Part shown: positions 1 through 13,956 of the stretch, one piece after another
Layout: each line of letters starts with the position of its first letter
How positions within the stretch are numbered: position 1 is the stretch's first letter
Source: Rhodanobacter sp. FW104-R8
GTDB lineage: Bacteria > Pseudomonadota > Gammaproteobacteria > Xanthomonadales > Rhodanobacteraceae
DNA length: 64,000 bases
Reading direction: 5' to 3'
Assembly: GCF_001617365.1 (NCBI RefSeq)
Contig: NZ_LVJR01000029.1
Coordinates: forward strand, 124,001-188,000
Made by a program: the position numbers and the translations under genes
Notes under the pieces: generated by a model
What the model was told of the DNA's origin: nothing
Database searches by the model: none
The model's input: only the letters and a program-made list of their open reading frames with translations

Positions 1-404
1 CTCAGCACGCCGAGATGCGCCGCGTCGAACAGCTCGCGCCAGCAATGCCACGTGGCGAGGCCGGCGAACGCATCGGCGCCAAGCAGCAGCACCAGCGGGC
101 GCTCGCCCTGCTCCGCGCGCAACCCGTGCAGGGTGTCGATGGTGAACGAAGGGCCGTCGCGCTCCAGCTCGCGCGTGTCGAGCGCGAGCCGCGACTGGCC
201 GCGCAACGCGGCGCGCAGGATCGCCACCCGCTGCGCCGCCGTGGCGATCGGCGGCACGCGGTGCGGCGGCACGCTGGCGGGCATCAGGCGCACTTCGGCG
301 TCGAGCAGTTCGGCGGCTTCCCACGCCACGCTGAGGTGGCCCAGGTGCACCGGGTCGAAGGTGCCGCCGAAAAGGGCGAGCGGTCTGGTGGGTGCCTGCG
401 GCAA
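1..404 (-). CDS. nadD: Nicotinate-nucleotide adenylyltransferase, N-terminal part, cut by window edge
   Basis: Transfers the AMP part of ATP to nicotinate mononucleotide, the penultimate step of NAD synthesis. About 134 N-terminal residues are present. The nucleotidyltransferase signature GGTFDPVHLGHL lies near residue 15, followed by the family-typical LLLGADAFAGL and WHCWREL stretches. No ATG was found in frame next to the motif; a TTG at 404 is the most plausible start and leaves about 11 residues ahead of the motif. It follows leuS-lptE-holA on the same strand, the usual gammaproteobacterial order, which supports the call. The C-terminus, including the SxTxxR motif, lies outside the window. 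Confidence 0.9.
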   Translation of the reverse strand, partial: MPQAPTRPLALFGGTFDPVHLGHLSVAWEAAELLDAEVRLMPASVPPHRVPPIATAAQRVAILRAALRGQSRLALDTRELERDGPSFTIDTLHGLRAEQGERPLVLLLGADAFAGLATWHCWRELFDAAHLGVL

Positions 405-427
405 GAGCCCTACCTCTCTCCGGCCCG

Positions 428-443
428 CCCCTGCAGGCAGGGG
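428..443. repeat. Short intergenic hairpin, CCCCTGC/GCAGGGG family
   Basis: A perfect 7-bp inverted repeat with a 2-base loop lies in the holA-nadD gap, flanked by CT-rich and GA-rich sequence. Related hairpins occur at 35185-35208 and 42444-42463, each also between genes. There is no T-run, so it is more likely a dispersed repeat than a terminator. Confidence 0.5.
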
Positions 444-489
444 AGGGAACATGTCGCGAACCCCTCTCGCCAGACAGGGCGGTGGAATG

Positions 490-1499
490 TCATGCCAGCG
501 CCCTGGCGGCGCGCGGTTCGGCAATCGCGGCGATCAGCCGTTCGGCCTCCTGCCACGGATCGCCCTGTTCGCGGCCCTTGACCATGCGATCGATCCGCGA
601 GGCGCGAGCCAGGCATTGCAGCCAGTGCTCGCGCGGCGCGCGGCGCAGGGCCTGGCGGAACAGGGTTTCGCGGGCCTGCCACAGGTGTTCGGCGCGGAAC
701 TGGGCGGCGAGGTCCGTGGCATTGGCCAGGCGCAGCGCTAGTTGCAGCTGGTTGACCAGCCAGCCCATCAGCGCCAGCAGCTCGTCGCCTTCGGCGCGCA
801 GCCCGACCAGGATGCGCAAGGCGCGCGCACCGTCGCCGACGAAGGCGGCGTCGGTGAGCTTGAACACGTCGTAGCGGGCGCTGTCGGCGACCAGATCTTC
901 CATCGCGGCGGCATCGACGCGGCCCTGCCCGTGCAGCACGGCGAGCTTGTCGACCTCCTGCGCGGCGGCGAGCAGGTTGCCTTCGACGCGCTCGGCCAGC
1001 AGCGCCACCGCGTCGGGCGTGGCGGACAGGCCGCGCGAGCCGAGCCGCGCGGTGAGCCACGCCCCCCACTGGTCCGGCCGCGGCGCGTTGAAGACCACCA
1101 TCGCGCCGCCGGCATCGAGCTTCCTGCTCCAGGCGCCGTCGTGCTTGTTGCTCCACTCCATCGCGGTGACCAGCAGGGTGACGTCCGGGGGCGGGTCGTC
1201 GCAGAACGCGCCGATCGCCTTGGCACCGTCGACGCCGGGACGGCCAGTGGGCAGGCGCAGGTCGATCAGCCGGCGGCTGGCGAACAGCGACATGCCGGCG
1301 GCCGCGCGGGCCAAGTCGTTCCAGTCGAAATGCTGGCCCACCTCGAGCACCTCGCGCTCGCCGTAGCCCAGCTTGCGCGCCTGCGCGCGCAGGGCGTCGG
1401 CCGCCTCCAGCACCAGCAGCTGCTCGCCGGCGAGCAGGTAGACCGGCTGCAGGCGGTCGGCCGCCAGCGCCTTCTGCCATTGGCCGGGGTTGAGCGGCA

Positions 1500-1500
<1 letters not shown>
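490..1500 (-). CDS. holA: DNA polymerase III delta subunit
   Basis: Delta is the subunit of the clamp-loader complex that opens the beta sliding clamp during replication. The 336-residue protein starts MPLNPGQWQKAL and carries LQPVYLLAGEQLLVLEAADALR, the usual N-terminal block of HolA, then the LTAMEWSNK stretch and a helical C-terminal collar domain (about residues 210-336). Length matches the family (about 340). Its ATG overlaps the lptE stop (TGATG), indicating translational coupling in leuS-lptE-holA-nadD. A longer in-frame reading upstream runs into lptE in another frame and was rejected. Confidence 0.95.
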
Positions 1501-7107
<5,607 letters not shown>

Positions 7108-7115
<8 letters not shown>

Positions 7116-7761
7116 CGGTATCCTTGCCGTCCCAGATCAGGCGGGGGTCGAAACTCATCGAGGCCAGCATGGTCAGCACCACGGTGAGGCCGAAGAAGAT
7201 CACGCCGGGCAGCGGTTCCACCAGGCTCAGTACGCTGAAGCGCACCAGTGCCGTCAGCAACGCCACCACGAACACGTCCAGCATCGACCAGTACCCGATC
7301 AACTCCACCAGCCGATAGAGTTTTGCACGTTGCACCCGCGCCCAGCCGCTGCCGAGCTGGCTGCTCACCAGCAAGGTGCCCAGCGCGAGGAACTTCAGCA
7401 TCGGCACCACGATGCTGGCCGTGAACACGATGATCGCCAGGTTGGGCGCTCCCTTGACCCACAGCTCCACCACGCCGCTGATGATGGTGTTGTCGTCGAT
7501 GTCGTTGAGGCTGGCGGTGCGCATGATCGGCAGCACGTTCGCCGGGATGTACATGATGAACGCCGCGATCAGCAGCGCCCAGGTGCGCATGTAGCTGTCG
7601 GCCTTGCGCCGGCGCAGCGTGCTGCCGCAGCGCGGGCACGCCATGGCGTCGTCCACGCCGTCGCCATCCAGCTGCGGGTCGCCGGGCACATTGCGGCAGA
7701 CCAGTCCGCACACCGTGCAGGCGATCAGGCCGAGCTCGGTGGCGCGCGGCAGGGCACTCAT
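7108..7761 (-). CDS. pqiA: PqiA half-protein, second (C-terminal-like) half
   Basis: A 217-residue inner-membrane protein with a zinc-ribbon pair (CTVCGLVC and CPRCGS) followed by four predicted transmembrane segments, matching one half of PqiA. The motifs YIPANVLPIM and ELIGYWSMLDVFVV are characteristic PqiA family blocks. E. coli PqiA is a single protein of about 417 residues with two such halves; here each half is its own gene. Its ATG overlaps the stop of the other half (ATGA at 7758-7761), and its 3' end overlaps pqiB, so all four pqi genes are translationally coupled. Partner of the PqiB MCE tunnel. Confidence 0.88.
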
Positions 7762-8375
7762 GCGGAGTGCTCCGGCACGTCGTCCCATAGCTGGCGCAGG
7801 TCCACCCCGGCGAAGATGGTGATCAACAGGGTCAGTGCCGCGTACGCGTAGATGCCCGAATCCGGCATCACGTCGAAATAGGTGTGCGCCTTGACGATCG
7901 CCACCAGCGCACCCAGTACGAACACCTCGCTCATCGTCCATGGCCCGAGGCGGTGCAGGATCACCATCAGCGGCACGAAACCCGGCGCGCGACGGCCGGC
8001 GCGGGCGAACCACAGCAGCCAGCCCAGCATCGTCATCTTCATCAGCGGGAAGAAGAACAGCGTGGCCGCCACCAGCACCGAGACCACCTTGGCCTGCTCC
8101 TGCCACATCGCGATGATCATGCCCCACAACGTGGTGCTGCTGAACTGGCCGCTCAGGCCCAGCGTCACGATCGGCCACATGTTCGCCTGCACGAACACGA
8201 TCAGCGCGGTCAGGGCCAGCGCCAGCAGCGTGTTCGCGCCCAGCCTGTGGTGGCGCTCCAGCTCCGCCCCGCAGCGCGTGCAGCACGCCACGTCGCCGCG
8301 CGACAGCAACTGCCGGCGGTAGACCGTGTCGCAGTGCTCGCAGATCAGCAGCGCTTCGGGAGAGCCCATGCCCAT
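7758..8375 (-). CDS. pqiA: PqiA half-protein, first (N-terminal-like) half
   Basis: A 205-residue inner-membrane protein with the zinc-ribbon cysteines CEHC and CTRC near the N-terminus, then four hydrophobic segments, the VQANMWPIVTL block and GPWTMSEVFVLGALVAIVKAH, all typical of PqiA halves. Starts at 8375 or 8369 (two close ATGs) are favoured. A longer reading from 8492 would add about 39 unconserved residues and run over the promoter zone shared with the divergent thioredoxin gene. First gene of the pqi operon. The two-gene split of PqiA is known in other proteobacteria, so it is not taken as a frameshift. Confidence 0.85.
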   Translation of the reverse strand: MGMGSPEALLICEHCDTVYRRQLLSRGDVACCTRCGAELERHHRLGANTLLALALTALIVFVQANMWPIVTLGLSGQFSSTTLWGMIIAMWQEQAKVVSVLVAATLFFFPLMKMTMLGWLLWFARAGRRAPGFVPLMVILHRLGPWTMSEVFVLGALVAIVKAHTYFDVMPDSGIYAYAALTLLITIFAGVDLRQLWDDVPEHSA

Positions 8376-8512
8376 GCACTCGGTGCCTTGCTCGGCGTGA
8401 CAATGCCGGGATTCTCGCAAATCTGCCGCCGGCGCGCTGAACGGGGCGCGACCGCTTGATATGCTGGCCGGCGCCCCGATCTGAAACGGCACCCGCCGAA
8501 CTGGAGCTCCCC

Positions 8513-9376
8513 GTGACCGATGCCGCCGCCGTTTCCCGCGTGTTCGACGTGGACCAGCAGACCTTCGAAGCCGACGTGCTGCGCGCCTCGCTGACCACGC
8601 CGGTACTGGTGGATTTCTGGGCCACCTGGTGCGAACCGTGCAAGACGCTCGGCCCGATGCTGGAAAAACTCGCCGCCGAGTACAACGGCGCGTTCCGGCT
8701 GGGCAAGGTCGACGTGGACGCGCAGCAGGAACTGGCCGGCATGTTCGGCATCCGCAGCGTGCCCACCGTGGTGCTGGTGAAGGACGGCCAGATCCTCGAC
8801 GGTTTCACCGGCGCGCTGCCCGAGGGCCAGTTGCGCGAATTCCTGTCGCGCCACGTGCAACCGCTGGAAGCCCCGGAAGCGGCCCCCGCCGAGGCGCCGC
8901 TGGAAACCCCGCAACAGGCCATCAACCGCCTGCAGCAGGAGATCGCCGCCGCACCGGGCAAGGCCGAACTCAAACTCGACCTGGCGCTGGCGCTGCTGCA
9001 CGCCGGCCAGACCGCGGCTGCCGAAGCCGAACTGGCCGCGCTGCCGGCCAACCTCGCCACCGATGCGCGCGCGGTGCGCCTGCGCAGCGAACTGGAGCTG
9101 GCCCGTGCCGTGCAGGATGCGCCCACCGTCGCCGAACTGCAGCAGCGGGTGCAGGCCGGTGCCGACGACTGGGCCGCACGCGACCAGCTCGGCGTGCGCC
9201 TGCTGCTGGAAGGCGACGCCGCGGCCGGGCTCGAACAATTCCTGGTGATCCTGCAGCAGGCCCGCGGCTGGAACGACGGCCAGGCGAAGAAGCGCCTGCT
9301 CGCCGCGTTCGCCACGCTGGACGACGCCGAACTGGTGGGCCGCTACCGGCGGCGGATGGCATCGCTGCTGTTCTGA
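8513..9376 (+). CDS. cnoX: CnoX/YbbN-type thioredoxin with TPR-like C-terminus
   Basis: A 287-residue cytoplasmic protein: thioredoxin domain (residues about 10-110) with active site WCEPC (39-43) and the cis-proline loop RSVPTVV, then a helical TPR-like domain that begins with the family's TPQQAINRLQQEI block. CnoX is a chaperedoxin that holds unfolding proteins and hands them to DnaK/GroEL. E. coli CnoX lacks a full CXXC, whereas this one has it, so reductase activity is plausible. The GTG start at 8513 has GGAG six bases upstream; a TTG at 8456 lacks support. Divergent from the pqi operon. Confidence 0.88.
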   Translation: MTDAAAVSRVFDVDQQTFEADVLRASLTTPVLVDFWATWCEPCKTLGPMLEKLAAEYNGAFRLGKVDVDAQQELAGMFGIRSVPTVVLVKDGQILDGFTGALPEGQLREFLSRHVQPLEAPEAAPAEAPLETPQQAINRLQQEIAAAPGKAELKLDLALALLHAGQTAAAEAELAALPANLATDARAVRLRSELELARAVQDAPTVAELQQRVQAGADDWAARDQLGVRLLLEGDAAAGLEQFLVILQQARGWNDGQAKKRLLAAFATLDDAELVGRYRRRMASLLF

Positions 9377-9402
9377 GCCGGCTTTCTGCGACGCAGCGTG
9401 GC

Positions 9403-9472
9403 GTAGGGCGGGCACTGCCCGCCGGCTTTTGCTCTCCGGCGACACGAAAGCGGCGGACGGTGTCCGCCCTGC
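9403..9472. repeat. Paired REP element, GTAGGGCGGGCACTGCCCGCC-like
   Basis: Two outward-facing copies of a 21-bp unit, each itself containing a short palindrome (GGCGGGCACTGCCCGCC; GGCGGACGGTGTCCGCC), lie in inverted orientation about 28 bases apart downstream of cnoX. A second, more worn pair with the same arms sits at 10880-10950. This is the architecture of REP doublets (BIMEs). Confidence 0.8.
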
Positions 9473-9507
9473 GGCAAGCTCGCCCCATACTGCAGCGTAC
9501 GTCCGGG

Positions 9508-9513
9508 TATGAT
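9508..9513 (+). promoter_or_regulatory. Likely -10 box of the DUF4442 gene
   Basis: TATGAT stands 29 bases before the ATG at 9542. It overlaps the alternative ATG at 9509, which argues for 9542 as the start. No convincing -35 is seen. Confidence 0.4.
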
Positions 9514-9541
9514 CGGCCTTCCCCGCCCGGATTCCCCGCTC

Positions 9542-9994
9542 ATGCGCGCCTCAACCTTCCGCCGGCTGCTCAACCTGTGGCCGCCGTTCCTGGTCAACGC
9601 CATCCGCCTGCAGTCGCTCAGCGACGACTACAGCGAGGCGAAGGTGGTGCTGCGGCTGCGGCCGTGGAACCGCAACTACGTGCGCAGCCAGTTCGGCGGC
9701 AACCTGTTCGCGATGGTCGACCCGTTCTGGATGCTGCTGGCGATGCACCAGCTCGGCAACGACTACTACGTGTGGGACAAGGCCGGCACGATCGACTTCG
9801 TGGCACCCGGCCGCGAGGACGTCTACGCGCATTTCAGGCTGGAGCCAGCCGTGGTCGACGAACTGCGCACGGCCGCCGCCGGCGGCGGCAAGGTGCTGCG
9901 CTGGTTCGAGACCGAGGTGACCACCGCCTCCGGCAAAGTCATCGCGGTAGTGCGCAAGCAGATCTACGTGCGGCTGAAGCCGAAGGCGCGCTGA
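9542..9994 (+). CDS. DUF4442 hotdog-fold protein
   Basis: A 150-residue soluble protein of the DUF4442 type, a hotdog-fold family related to thioesterases but with no settled function. Visible family features are the hydrophobic N-terminal helix LLNLWPPFLVNAIRLQ, the RPWNRNYVRSQFGGNLFAMVDPFWMLL block that forms the hotdog helix region, and beta strands ending VIAVVRKQIYVRLK. The start at 9542 is preferred over 9509 because a -10-like TATGAT overlaps the latter. It lies between a REP pair and a DUF502 gene on the same strand with about 200 bases between them, so co-transcription is uncertain. Confidence 0.8.
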   Translation: MRASTFRRLLNLWPPFLVNAIRLQSLSDDYSEAKVVLRLRPWNRNYVRSQFGGNLFAMVDPFWMLLAMHQLGNDYYVWDKAGTIDFVAPGREDVYAHFRLEPAVVDELRTAAAGGGKVLRWFETEVTTASGKVIAVVRKQIYVRLKPKAR

Positions 9995-10158
9995 GCACGG
10001 GTTTTGCGCGCCCACACCAAGCACAACCGGAGGCGGGAGTAGACGGGTGAACCGCCAAGGGGGAAACGAGTGATCCATCGCCACGTCTCCCTTGGCAAAA
10101 CCAGGGGGAGACACGGGCTATAGCGTTTCGCACGCGCCGGGGGAGCGCCCCTGTCGCC

Positions 10159-10164
10159 TACAAT
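10159..10164 (+). promoter_or_regulatory. Likely -10 box of the DUF502 gene
   Basis: TACAAT lies 30 bases before the ATG at 10194. The gap from 9995 also holds an imperfect hairpin (about 10084-10113, TCTCCC paired with GGGAGA) that may end transcription of the preceding gene. No clear -35 is visible. Confidence 0.4.
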
Positions 10165-10193
10165 GCGGGATTCGCGACTTCCCGGACCACCCC

Positions 10194-10859
10194 ATGCCCC
10201 GCCTGCGCGTCAAACGCTACCTGCTGACCGGCCTGCTTACCTTCATCCCGTTGTGGGTGACCTGGCTGGTGTTCAAGTTCGTGCTGGGATTGCTGGCCGG
10301 TATCGGCGCGCCGCTGGTGGCCGGGCTGCTGAACGGGCTGGCGCTGGTGGCGCCGCATGCGGCCGAATCGCTGAAGGCGGAGTGGCTGACCTTCATCGTG
10401 GCATTGCTGGTGACGCTGGCGGCGCTGTATCTGCTCGGCTTCGTGGCGAACCGGGTGATCGGCCAGCGCTTCCTCAACGCGTTCGATTCCCTCCTGGCGC
10501 GCATTCCGCTGGTGCAGACGATCTACGGCGGCACCAAGAAACTGATGGCGGTGCTGCAGAACAAGCCCAGCGGCATGCAGCGCGTGGTGCTGATCGACTT
10601 CCCGCGCCGCGGCTTGAAAGTGGTGGGTTTCGTCACCCGGGTGATGGTCGAGGAAGGCAGCGGCCGCGAAATGGCCGCGGTGTACATCCCGACCACGCCG
10701 AACCCCACCGGCGGCTACCTGGAACTGGTGCCGGTGGACGAACTCACGCCGACCGACTGGACGATGGACCAGGCGATGGCCTTCATCATCTCCGGCGGCG
10801 CGGTGGCGCCCGATACCTTGCCCGCTTCGCCTGCGCTGCCGCACCGCGACGAATCGTAG
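10194..10859 (+). CDS. DUF502 family inner-membrane protein
   Basis: A 221-residue protein of the DUF502 family, widespread in proteobacteria and of unknown function. It has two N-terminal transmembrane segments (about residues 8-35 and 60-85) and the family signatures FIPLWVTWLVF, IPLVQTIYGGTKKLM, VVLIDFPRRGLKVVGFVT and YIPTTPNPTGGYLELVP. The start at 10194 gives the expected membrane-proximal N-terminus; an upstream in-frame start at 10092 would add 34 residues from an intergenic repeat zone. In some relatives the gene sits next to aspS or ruvC; here it stands alone. Confidence 0.85.
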   Translation: MPRLRVKRYLLTGLLTFIPLWVTWLVFKFVLGLLAGIGAPLVAGLLNGLALVAPHAAESLKAEWLTFIVALLVTLAALYLLGFVANRVIGQRFLNAFDSLLARIPLVQTIYGGTKKLMAVLQNKPSGMQRVVLIDFPRRGLKVVGFVTRVMVEEGSGREMAAVYIPTTPNPTGGYLELVPVDELTPTDWTMDQAMAFIISGGAVAPDTLPASPALPHRDES

Positions 10860-10879
10860 AGGCGTCTTGCGGGAAACGC

Positions 10880-10950
10880 GTAGGGGACATTGCCCGCCGT
10901 TGCGCAGAAATACTGGAAGCACCGGGGCCGGCGGGCCGTGTCCGCCCTAC
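10880..10950. repeat. Degraded REP pair related to 9403-9472
   Basis: Left arm GTAGGGGACATTGCCCGCC (10880-10898) and right arm GGCGGGCCGTGTCCGCCCTA (10930-10949) match the arms of the 9403 element with a few changes. The pair lies just downstream of the DUF502 gene and runs up to the peptidase remnant. Confidence 0.7.
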
Positions 10951-10979
10951 GAGGCACAAGCCGAGAAGACTCGCTTGCG

Positions 10980-11234
10980 AGCGAGCGGCTGGAACAGTTG
11001 GCGCGCGCGATGCTGGCGAAAGATCCGGCACTCAAGGCCGCGTTCGCGAAGAAACTGCACGGCGACCCCGCCTTCGCCGCCGACAGCCGCGCGCGGCTGG
11101 CCTTCTTCTTCGAACGTTCCCGTGGTAACGCCGTCCAGCACGTGGGCGCCTACCCCGTGCTGCGCCTGGGCGCGGCGCAACTGCAATCGCTACCGGCCCC
11201 CACCGCATCCGCCCGCCGGCCGCCGCAACCCTGA
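10980..11234 (+). pseudogene. Possible C-terminal remnant of an M14-type carboxypeptidase
   Basis: An open stretch of about 85 residues holds RLEQLARAMLAKDPALKAAF, then DPAFAADSRARLAFFFERS and YPVLRL. This resembles from memory the C-terminal tail of xanthomonad M14 metallocarboxypeptidases, where a LAEKMLADDPAL-like helix precedes a DPAFAADPxARLxFFY segment and YPV. The catalytic domain is absent: DNA just upstream is a REP pair and then the DUF502 gene. No good start codon or ribosome site is seen; the open frame begins inside the REP. Most likely a decayed gene whose front was lost; it could instead be a small unrelated gene. Confidence 0.4.
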
Positions 11235-11275
11235 CCTTTGACACTGGGCCGCCCCATGACGTTTGGCCTAGCGTG
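11232..11275 (+). promoter_or_regulatory. Upstream element shared with the second M13 gene
   Basis: TGACCTTTGACACTGGGC (11232-11249) and GCCTAGCGTG (11266-11275) recur at 29762-29779 and 29796-29805 with identical internal spacing (34 bases start to start) and nearly the same distance to the ATG (85 versus 82 bases). TTGACA at 11238-11243 fits a -35 hexamer, but a standard -10 at 17-bp spacing is not conserved. Confidence 0.6.
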
Positions 11276-11350
11276 AACGGCCATGCCCGCGTCAGGGGGA
11301 CCCGACGGCGCGGCCAGACGACACCACCCATCACTCACCGAGGGATATCC

Positions 11351-13480
11351 ATGACCAAGCAGTATCTGAAGCCCCTGGCGCTGGCACTGGCCGTAAGCGC
11401 GGCCCTGTCGCTGAGCGCCTGCGGCAAGCAGGAGCCGGCCGCCAAGGCGCCGGCACCGGCCAGCACCGCCCCAGCCGCCGCCGGCACCACGGCCGCCGCC
11501 AACCCCGGCAAGAGCATCTTCGACGTCAGCGAGCTGGATCCGTCCATCAACGCCTGCCAGGACTTCAACGGCTTCGTCAATGCCAAGTGGGTCGCCGCCA
11601 ACCCGATCCCCGCCGACCGCACCCGCTGGGGCGCCTTCGACCAGCTGGCCGAGTCCAGCCTGAACACCCAGCACGCCATCGTCGAGAAAGCCGCCAAGGG
11701 CGCCGCCACGGCCCCGGCCGGCTCGATCGAGCAGAAGATCGGCCTGCTGTTCCAGTCCGGCATGGACGAGGCTGCCATCGAGAAGGCCGGCTTCGACCCG
11801 ATCAAGCCGAAGCTCAACGCCATCGCCGGCCTGAAGAACGGCGGCGACGTGGCCGACTACATCACCAAGAGCTACGTCGAGGGCGACGGCCAGGTGTTCC
11901 AGTTCGGCTCCAGCGCCGACTTCCAGCACGCCGACATGCAGATCGCCTACGCGTTCGAAGCCGGGCTGGGCCTACCGACCAAGGACTACTACAGCGACGC
12001 CAAGTACAAGGACATCCGCGACGCCTACGTCGCCTACATCGCCAAGGCGCTGGAGCTGACCGGCGTGGCCGAGGCCGACGCCAGGAAGCAGGCCGACGAC
12101 GTGCTGGCGTTCGAGACCCGGCTGGCCGCCGCCTCGCTGTCGCCGGTGGAGGCGCGCAAGCCGGAGAACCAGTACCACTTCGTCAGCGTCAAGGACGCCG
12201 ACAAGGCCACCCCGCACTTCAGCTGGGACAAATTCTTCGCCGCCCAGGGCGTGACCGTCGACAAGGGCTTCTCGCTGTCGCAGCCGAAGTTCTTCGCCGA
12301 GTTCGACCAGCAGCTGGCCAAGGCGCCGATCAGCCAGTGGCAGGCCTACCTGCGCTTCCACACCATCGACGACGCCTCGCCGTACCTCAGCAAGAATTTC
12401 CAGGACAACAAGTTCGACTTCTACGGCAAGACCCTGGCCGGCCAGCCGGAACAGAAGGTGCGCTGGAAGCGCGTGCTCGGCACCGTCAATAGCTCGATGG
12501 GCCAGGCGCTGGGCCAGCTGTACGTGGCCGAGGTGTTCAAGCCCGAAGCCAAGGCGCGCGCGCAGGAACTGGTCGACAACGTGCGCAATGCGCTGAAGGC
12601 GCGCATCCAGAACCTCGACTGGATGAGCGACGAGACCAAGGCCAAGGCGATCGCCAAGTGGGATACCTTCCTGCCCAAGATCGGCTACCCGGACAAGTGG
12701 CGCGACTGGTCGGGCCTGAACGTCACCGGCGACAGCTACTACGCCAACGTGCAGGCGGCGAACAAGTTCAACTACGACTACGACATCGCCAAGATCGGCA
12801 AGCCGACCGACCGCAAGGAATGGGGCATGACCCCGCAGACGGTCAACGCCTACTACAACCCGACCGACAACACGATCAACTTCCCGGCCGCGATCCTGCA
12901 GCCGCCGTTCTTCGACGCCAGGGCCGACGATGCGGTCAACTACGGCGGCATCGGCGCGGTGATCGGCCACGAGGCCAGCCATGGCTTCGACGACGAGGGC
13001 AGCCAGTTCGACGGCGCCGGCAACAACAAGAACTGGTGGACCAAGGACGACCGCGCCAAGTTCGACGCGCGCACCGACAAGCTGGTCGCCCAGTTCGACG
13101 AGTACGCGCCGATCAAGGACAAGCCGGACGCGCACGTCAACGGCAAGCTGACCCTGGGCGAGAACATCGCCGACCTGGGCGGCCTCAACGTGGCCTATGA
13201 CGCGCTGCAGGCCGCGCTGAAGAAGAACCCGGAGGAAGCCGGCAAGCAGATCGACGGCTACACCCAGGACCAGCGCTTCTTCCTCAACTGGGCCCGCGTG
13301 TGGCGTGGCCACGTGCGCGAGAAGCAGGCTCTGCTGTCCCTCAACGTCGACCCGCACGCCCCGGCCGCGCTGCGCGCGATCGGCGCCCCGTCGAACATGC
13401 CGGCCTTCGCCAGCGCGTTCCAGTGCAAGCCGGGCGACACCATGGTGCGTGCGGACGACAAGCAGGTGAAGATCTGGTAA
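11351..13480 (+). CDS. M13 (neprilysin-like) metallopeptidase, lipoprotein form
   Basis: A 709-residue zinc endopeptidase of the PepO/neprilysin family. The signal peptide ends in lipobox LSAC (Cys24), followed by an Ala/Pro-rich linker, so it is probably membrane-anchored and faces the periplasm. Zinc ligands are seen in HEASH (540-544) and E604 of GENIADLGG; the substrate-binding NAYYN and the C-terminal WARVWRG and KIW terminus are typical of M13. A strong hairpin and terminator follow. A close paralogue lies at 29878-31923, alike through the whole mature protein and nearly identical in DNA in places, but that copy has a cleavable signal peptide and HEMGH. Probable role: degradation of secreted or periplasmic peptides. 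Confidence 0.95.
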   Translation: MTKQYLKPLALALAVSAALSLSACGKQEPAAKAPAPASTAPAAAGTTAAANPGKSIFDVSELDPSINACQDFNGFVNAKWVAANPIPADRTRWGAFDQLAESSLNTQHAIVEKAAKGAATAPAGSIEQKIGLLFQSGMDEAAIEKAGFDPIKPKLNAIAGLKNGGDVADYITKSYVEGDGQVFQFGSSADFQHADMQIAYAFEAGLGLPTKDYYSDAKYKDIRDAYVAYIAKALELTGVAEADARKQADDVLAFETRLAAASLSPVEARKPENQYHFVSVKDADKATPHFSWDKFFAAQGVTVDKGFSLSQPKFFAEFDQQLAKAPISQWQAYLRFHTIDDASPYLSKNFQDNKFDFYGKTLAGQPEQKVRWKRVLGTVNSSMGQALGQLYVAEVFKPEAKARAQELVDNVRNALKARIQNLDWMSDETKAKAIAKWDTFLPKIGYPDKWRDWSGLNVTGDSYYANVQAANKFNYDYDIAKIGKPTDRKEWGMTPQTVNAYYNPTDNTINFPAAILQPPFFDARADDAVNYGGIGAVIGHEASHGFDDEGSQFDGAGNNKNWWTKDDRAKFDARTDKLVAQFDEYAPIKDKPDAHVNGKLTLGENIADLGGLNVAYDALQAALKKNPEEAGKQIDGYTQDQRFFLNWARVWRGHVREKQALLSLNVDPHAPAALRAIGAPSNMPAFASAFQCKPGDTMVRADDKQVKIW

Positions 13481-13487
13481 GACCGAT

Positions 13488-13513
13488 GCCGTCGTGGCCC
13501 AGGCCACGACGGC
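13488..13513. repeat. Perfect 12-bp hairpin after the M13 gene
   Basis: GCCGTCGTGGCC pairs with GGCCACGACGGC around a 2-base loop, 8 bases past the stop. It has no T-run itself but stands directly before a canonical terminator, so it may act as a backup stop or mRNA-stabilising stem. Confidence 0.6.
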
Positions 13514-13532
13514 AGGCCTGATCGACCCCGGA

Positions 13533-13563
13533 CGCCGCGCAGATGAGATGCGCGGCGTTTTTT
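13533..13563 (+). terminator. Rho-independent terminator of the first M13 gene
   Basis: Stem CGCCGCGC/GCGCGGCG with a 9-base loop is followed directly by six T residues. Confidence 0.9.
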
Positions 13564-13956
13564 GTGTGCCGATGCCGCGGCAGCCATCACTCCCGCGCCA
13601 CGTCTCCCATCCATCGCACTCGAAGTTATTGCTAATCATTGGCAGTTGCTTTATTGCCCGTCACTCAGCAAGGCCGCTGCACGGGGCTGGCAGCCTCGCG
13701 CTGCACGATTCCGTGCGCCCCCGCACGGCACGTGCCTGGGCCAGCCACCCCAGGCGATCCTGCAGGAGACCGGCGCGGTCTCGCTGCTCGACGCGCTGCT
13801 CGCGCTCACTGGCGCGTACCACAACCTGTTGCGCCAGTGGAACGAGGCTTGAGCGTGCCCGACCCGCCACGCTGATCCGGGCCGAAGCGCGCGATGGTTC
13901 CCAGCGCGGGCCGCGGGGCGGATAATCGTCGGCCCTTGGCGCAATACGGCTGAAAC
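13564..13956 (+). other. Gene-poor stretch before rapA
   Basis: About 390 bases with no convincing gene. An open frame to 13852 ends in ILQETGAVSLLDALLALTGAY, which has the feel of a real amphipathic helix and might be the tail of a lost gene, but it has no plausible start and I cannot assign it. A Fur-box-like site lies at 13626-13649. Sequence after 13852 is GC-rich and featureless up to the rapA start. Confidence 0.4.
13626..13649. promoter_or_regulatory. Fur-box-like sequence
   Basis: The AT-rich core GTTATTGCTAATCATTGGC matches the 19-bp Fur consensus GATAATGATAATCATTATC at 13 positions, including the central TAATCATT. It is notable in this GC-rich background, but no iron gene follows, only the unassigned open frame and rapA about 300 bases on. 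Confidence 0.4.

Noticed and set aside
8456-8512. TTG start of the thioredoxin gene at 8456
   Set aside because: It adds 19 residues unlike the family and overlaps the likely promoter. GTG at 8513 has a GGAG site six bases upstream.
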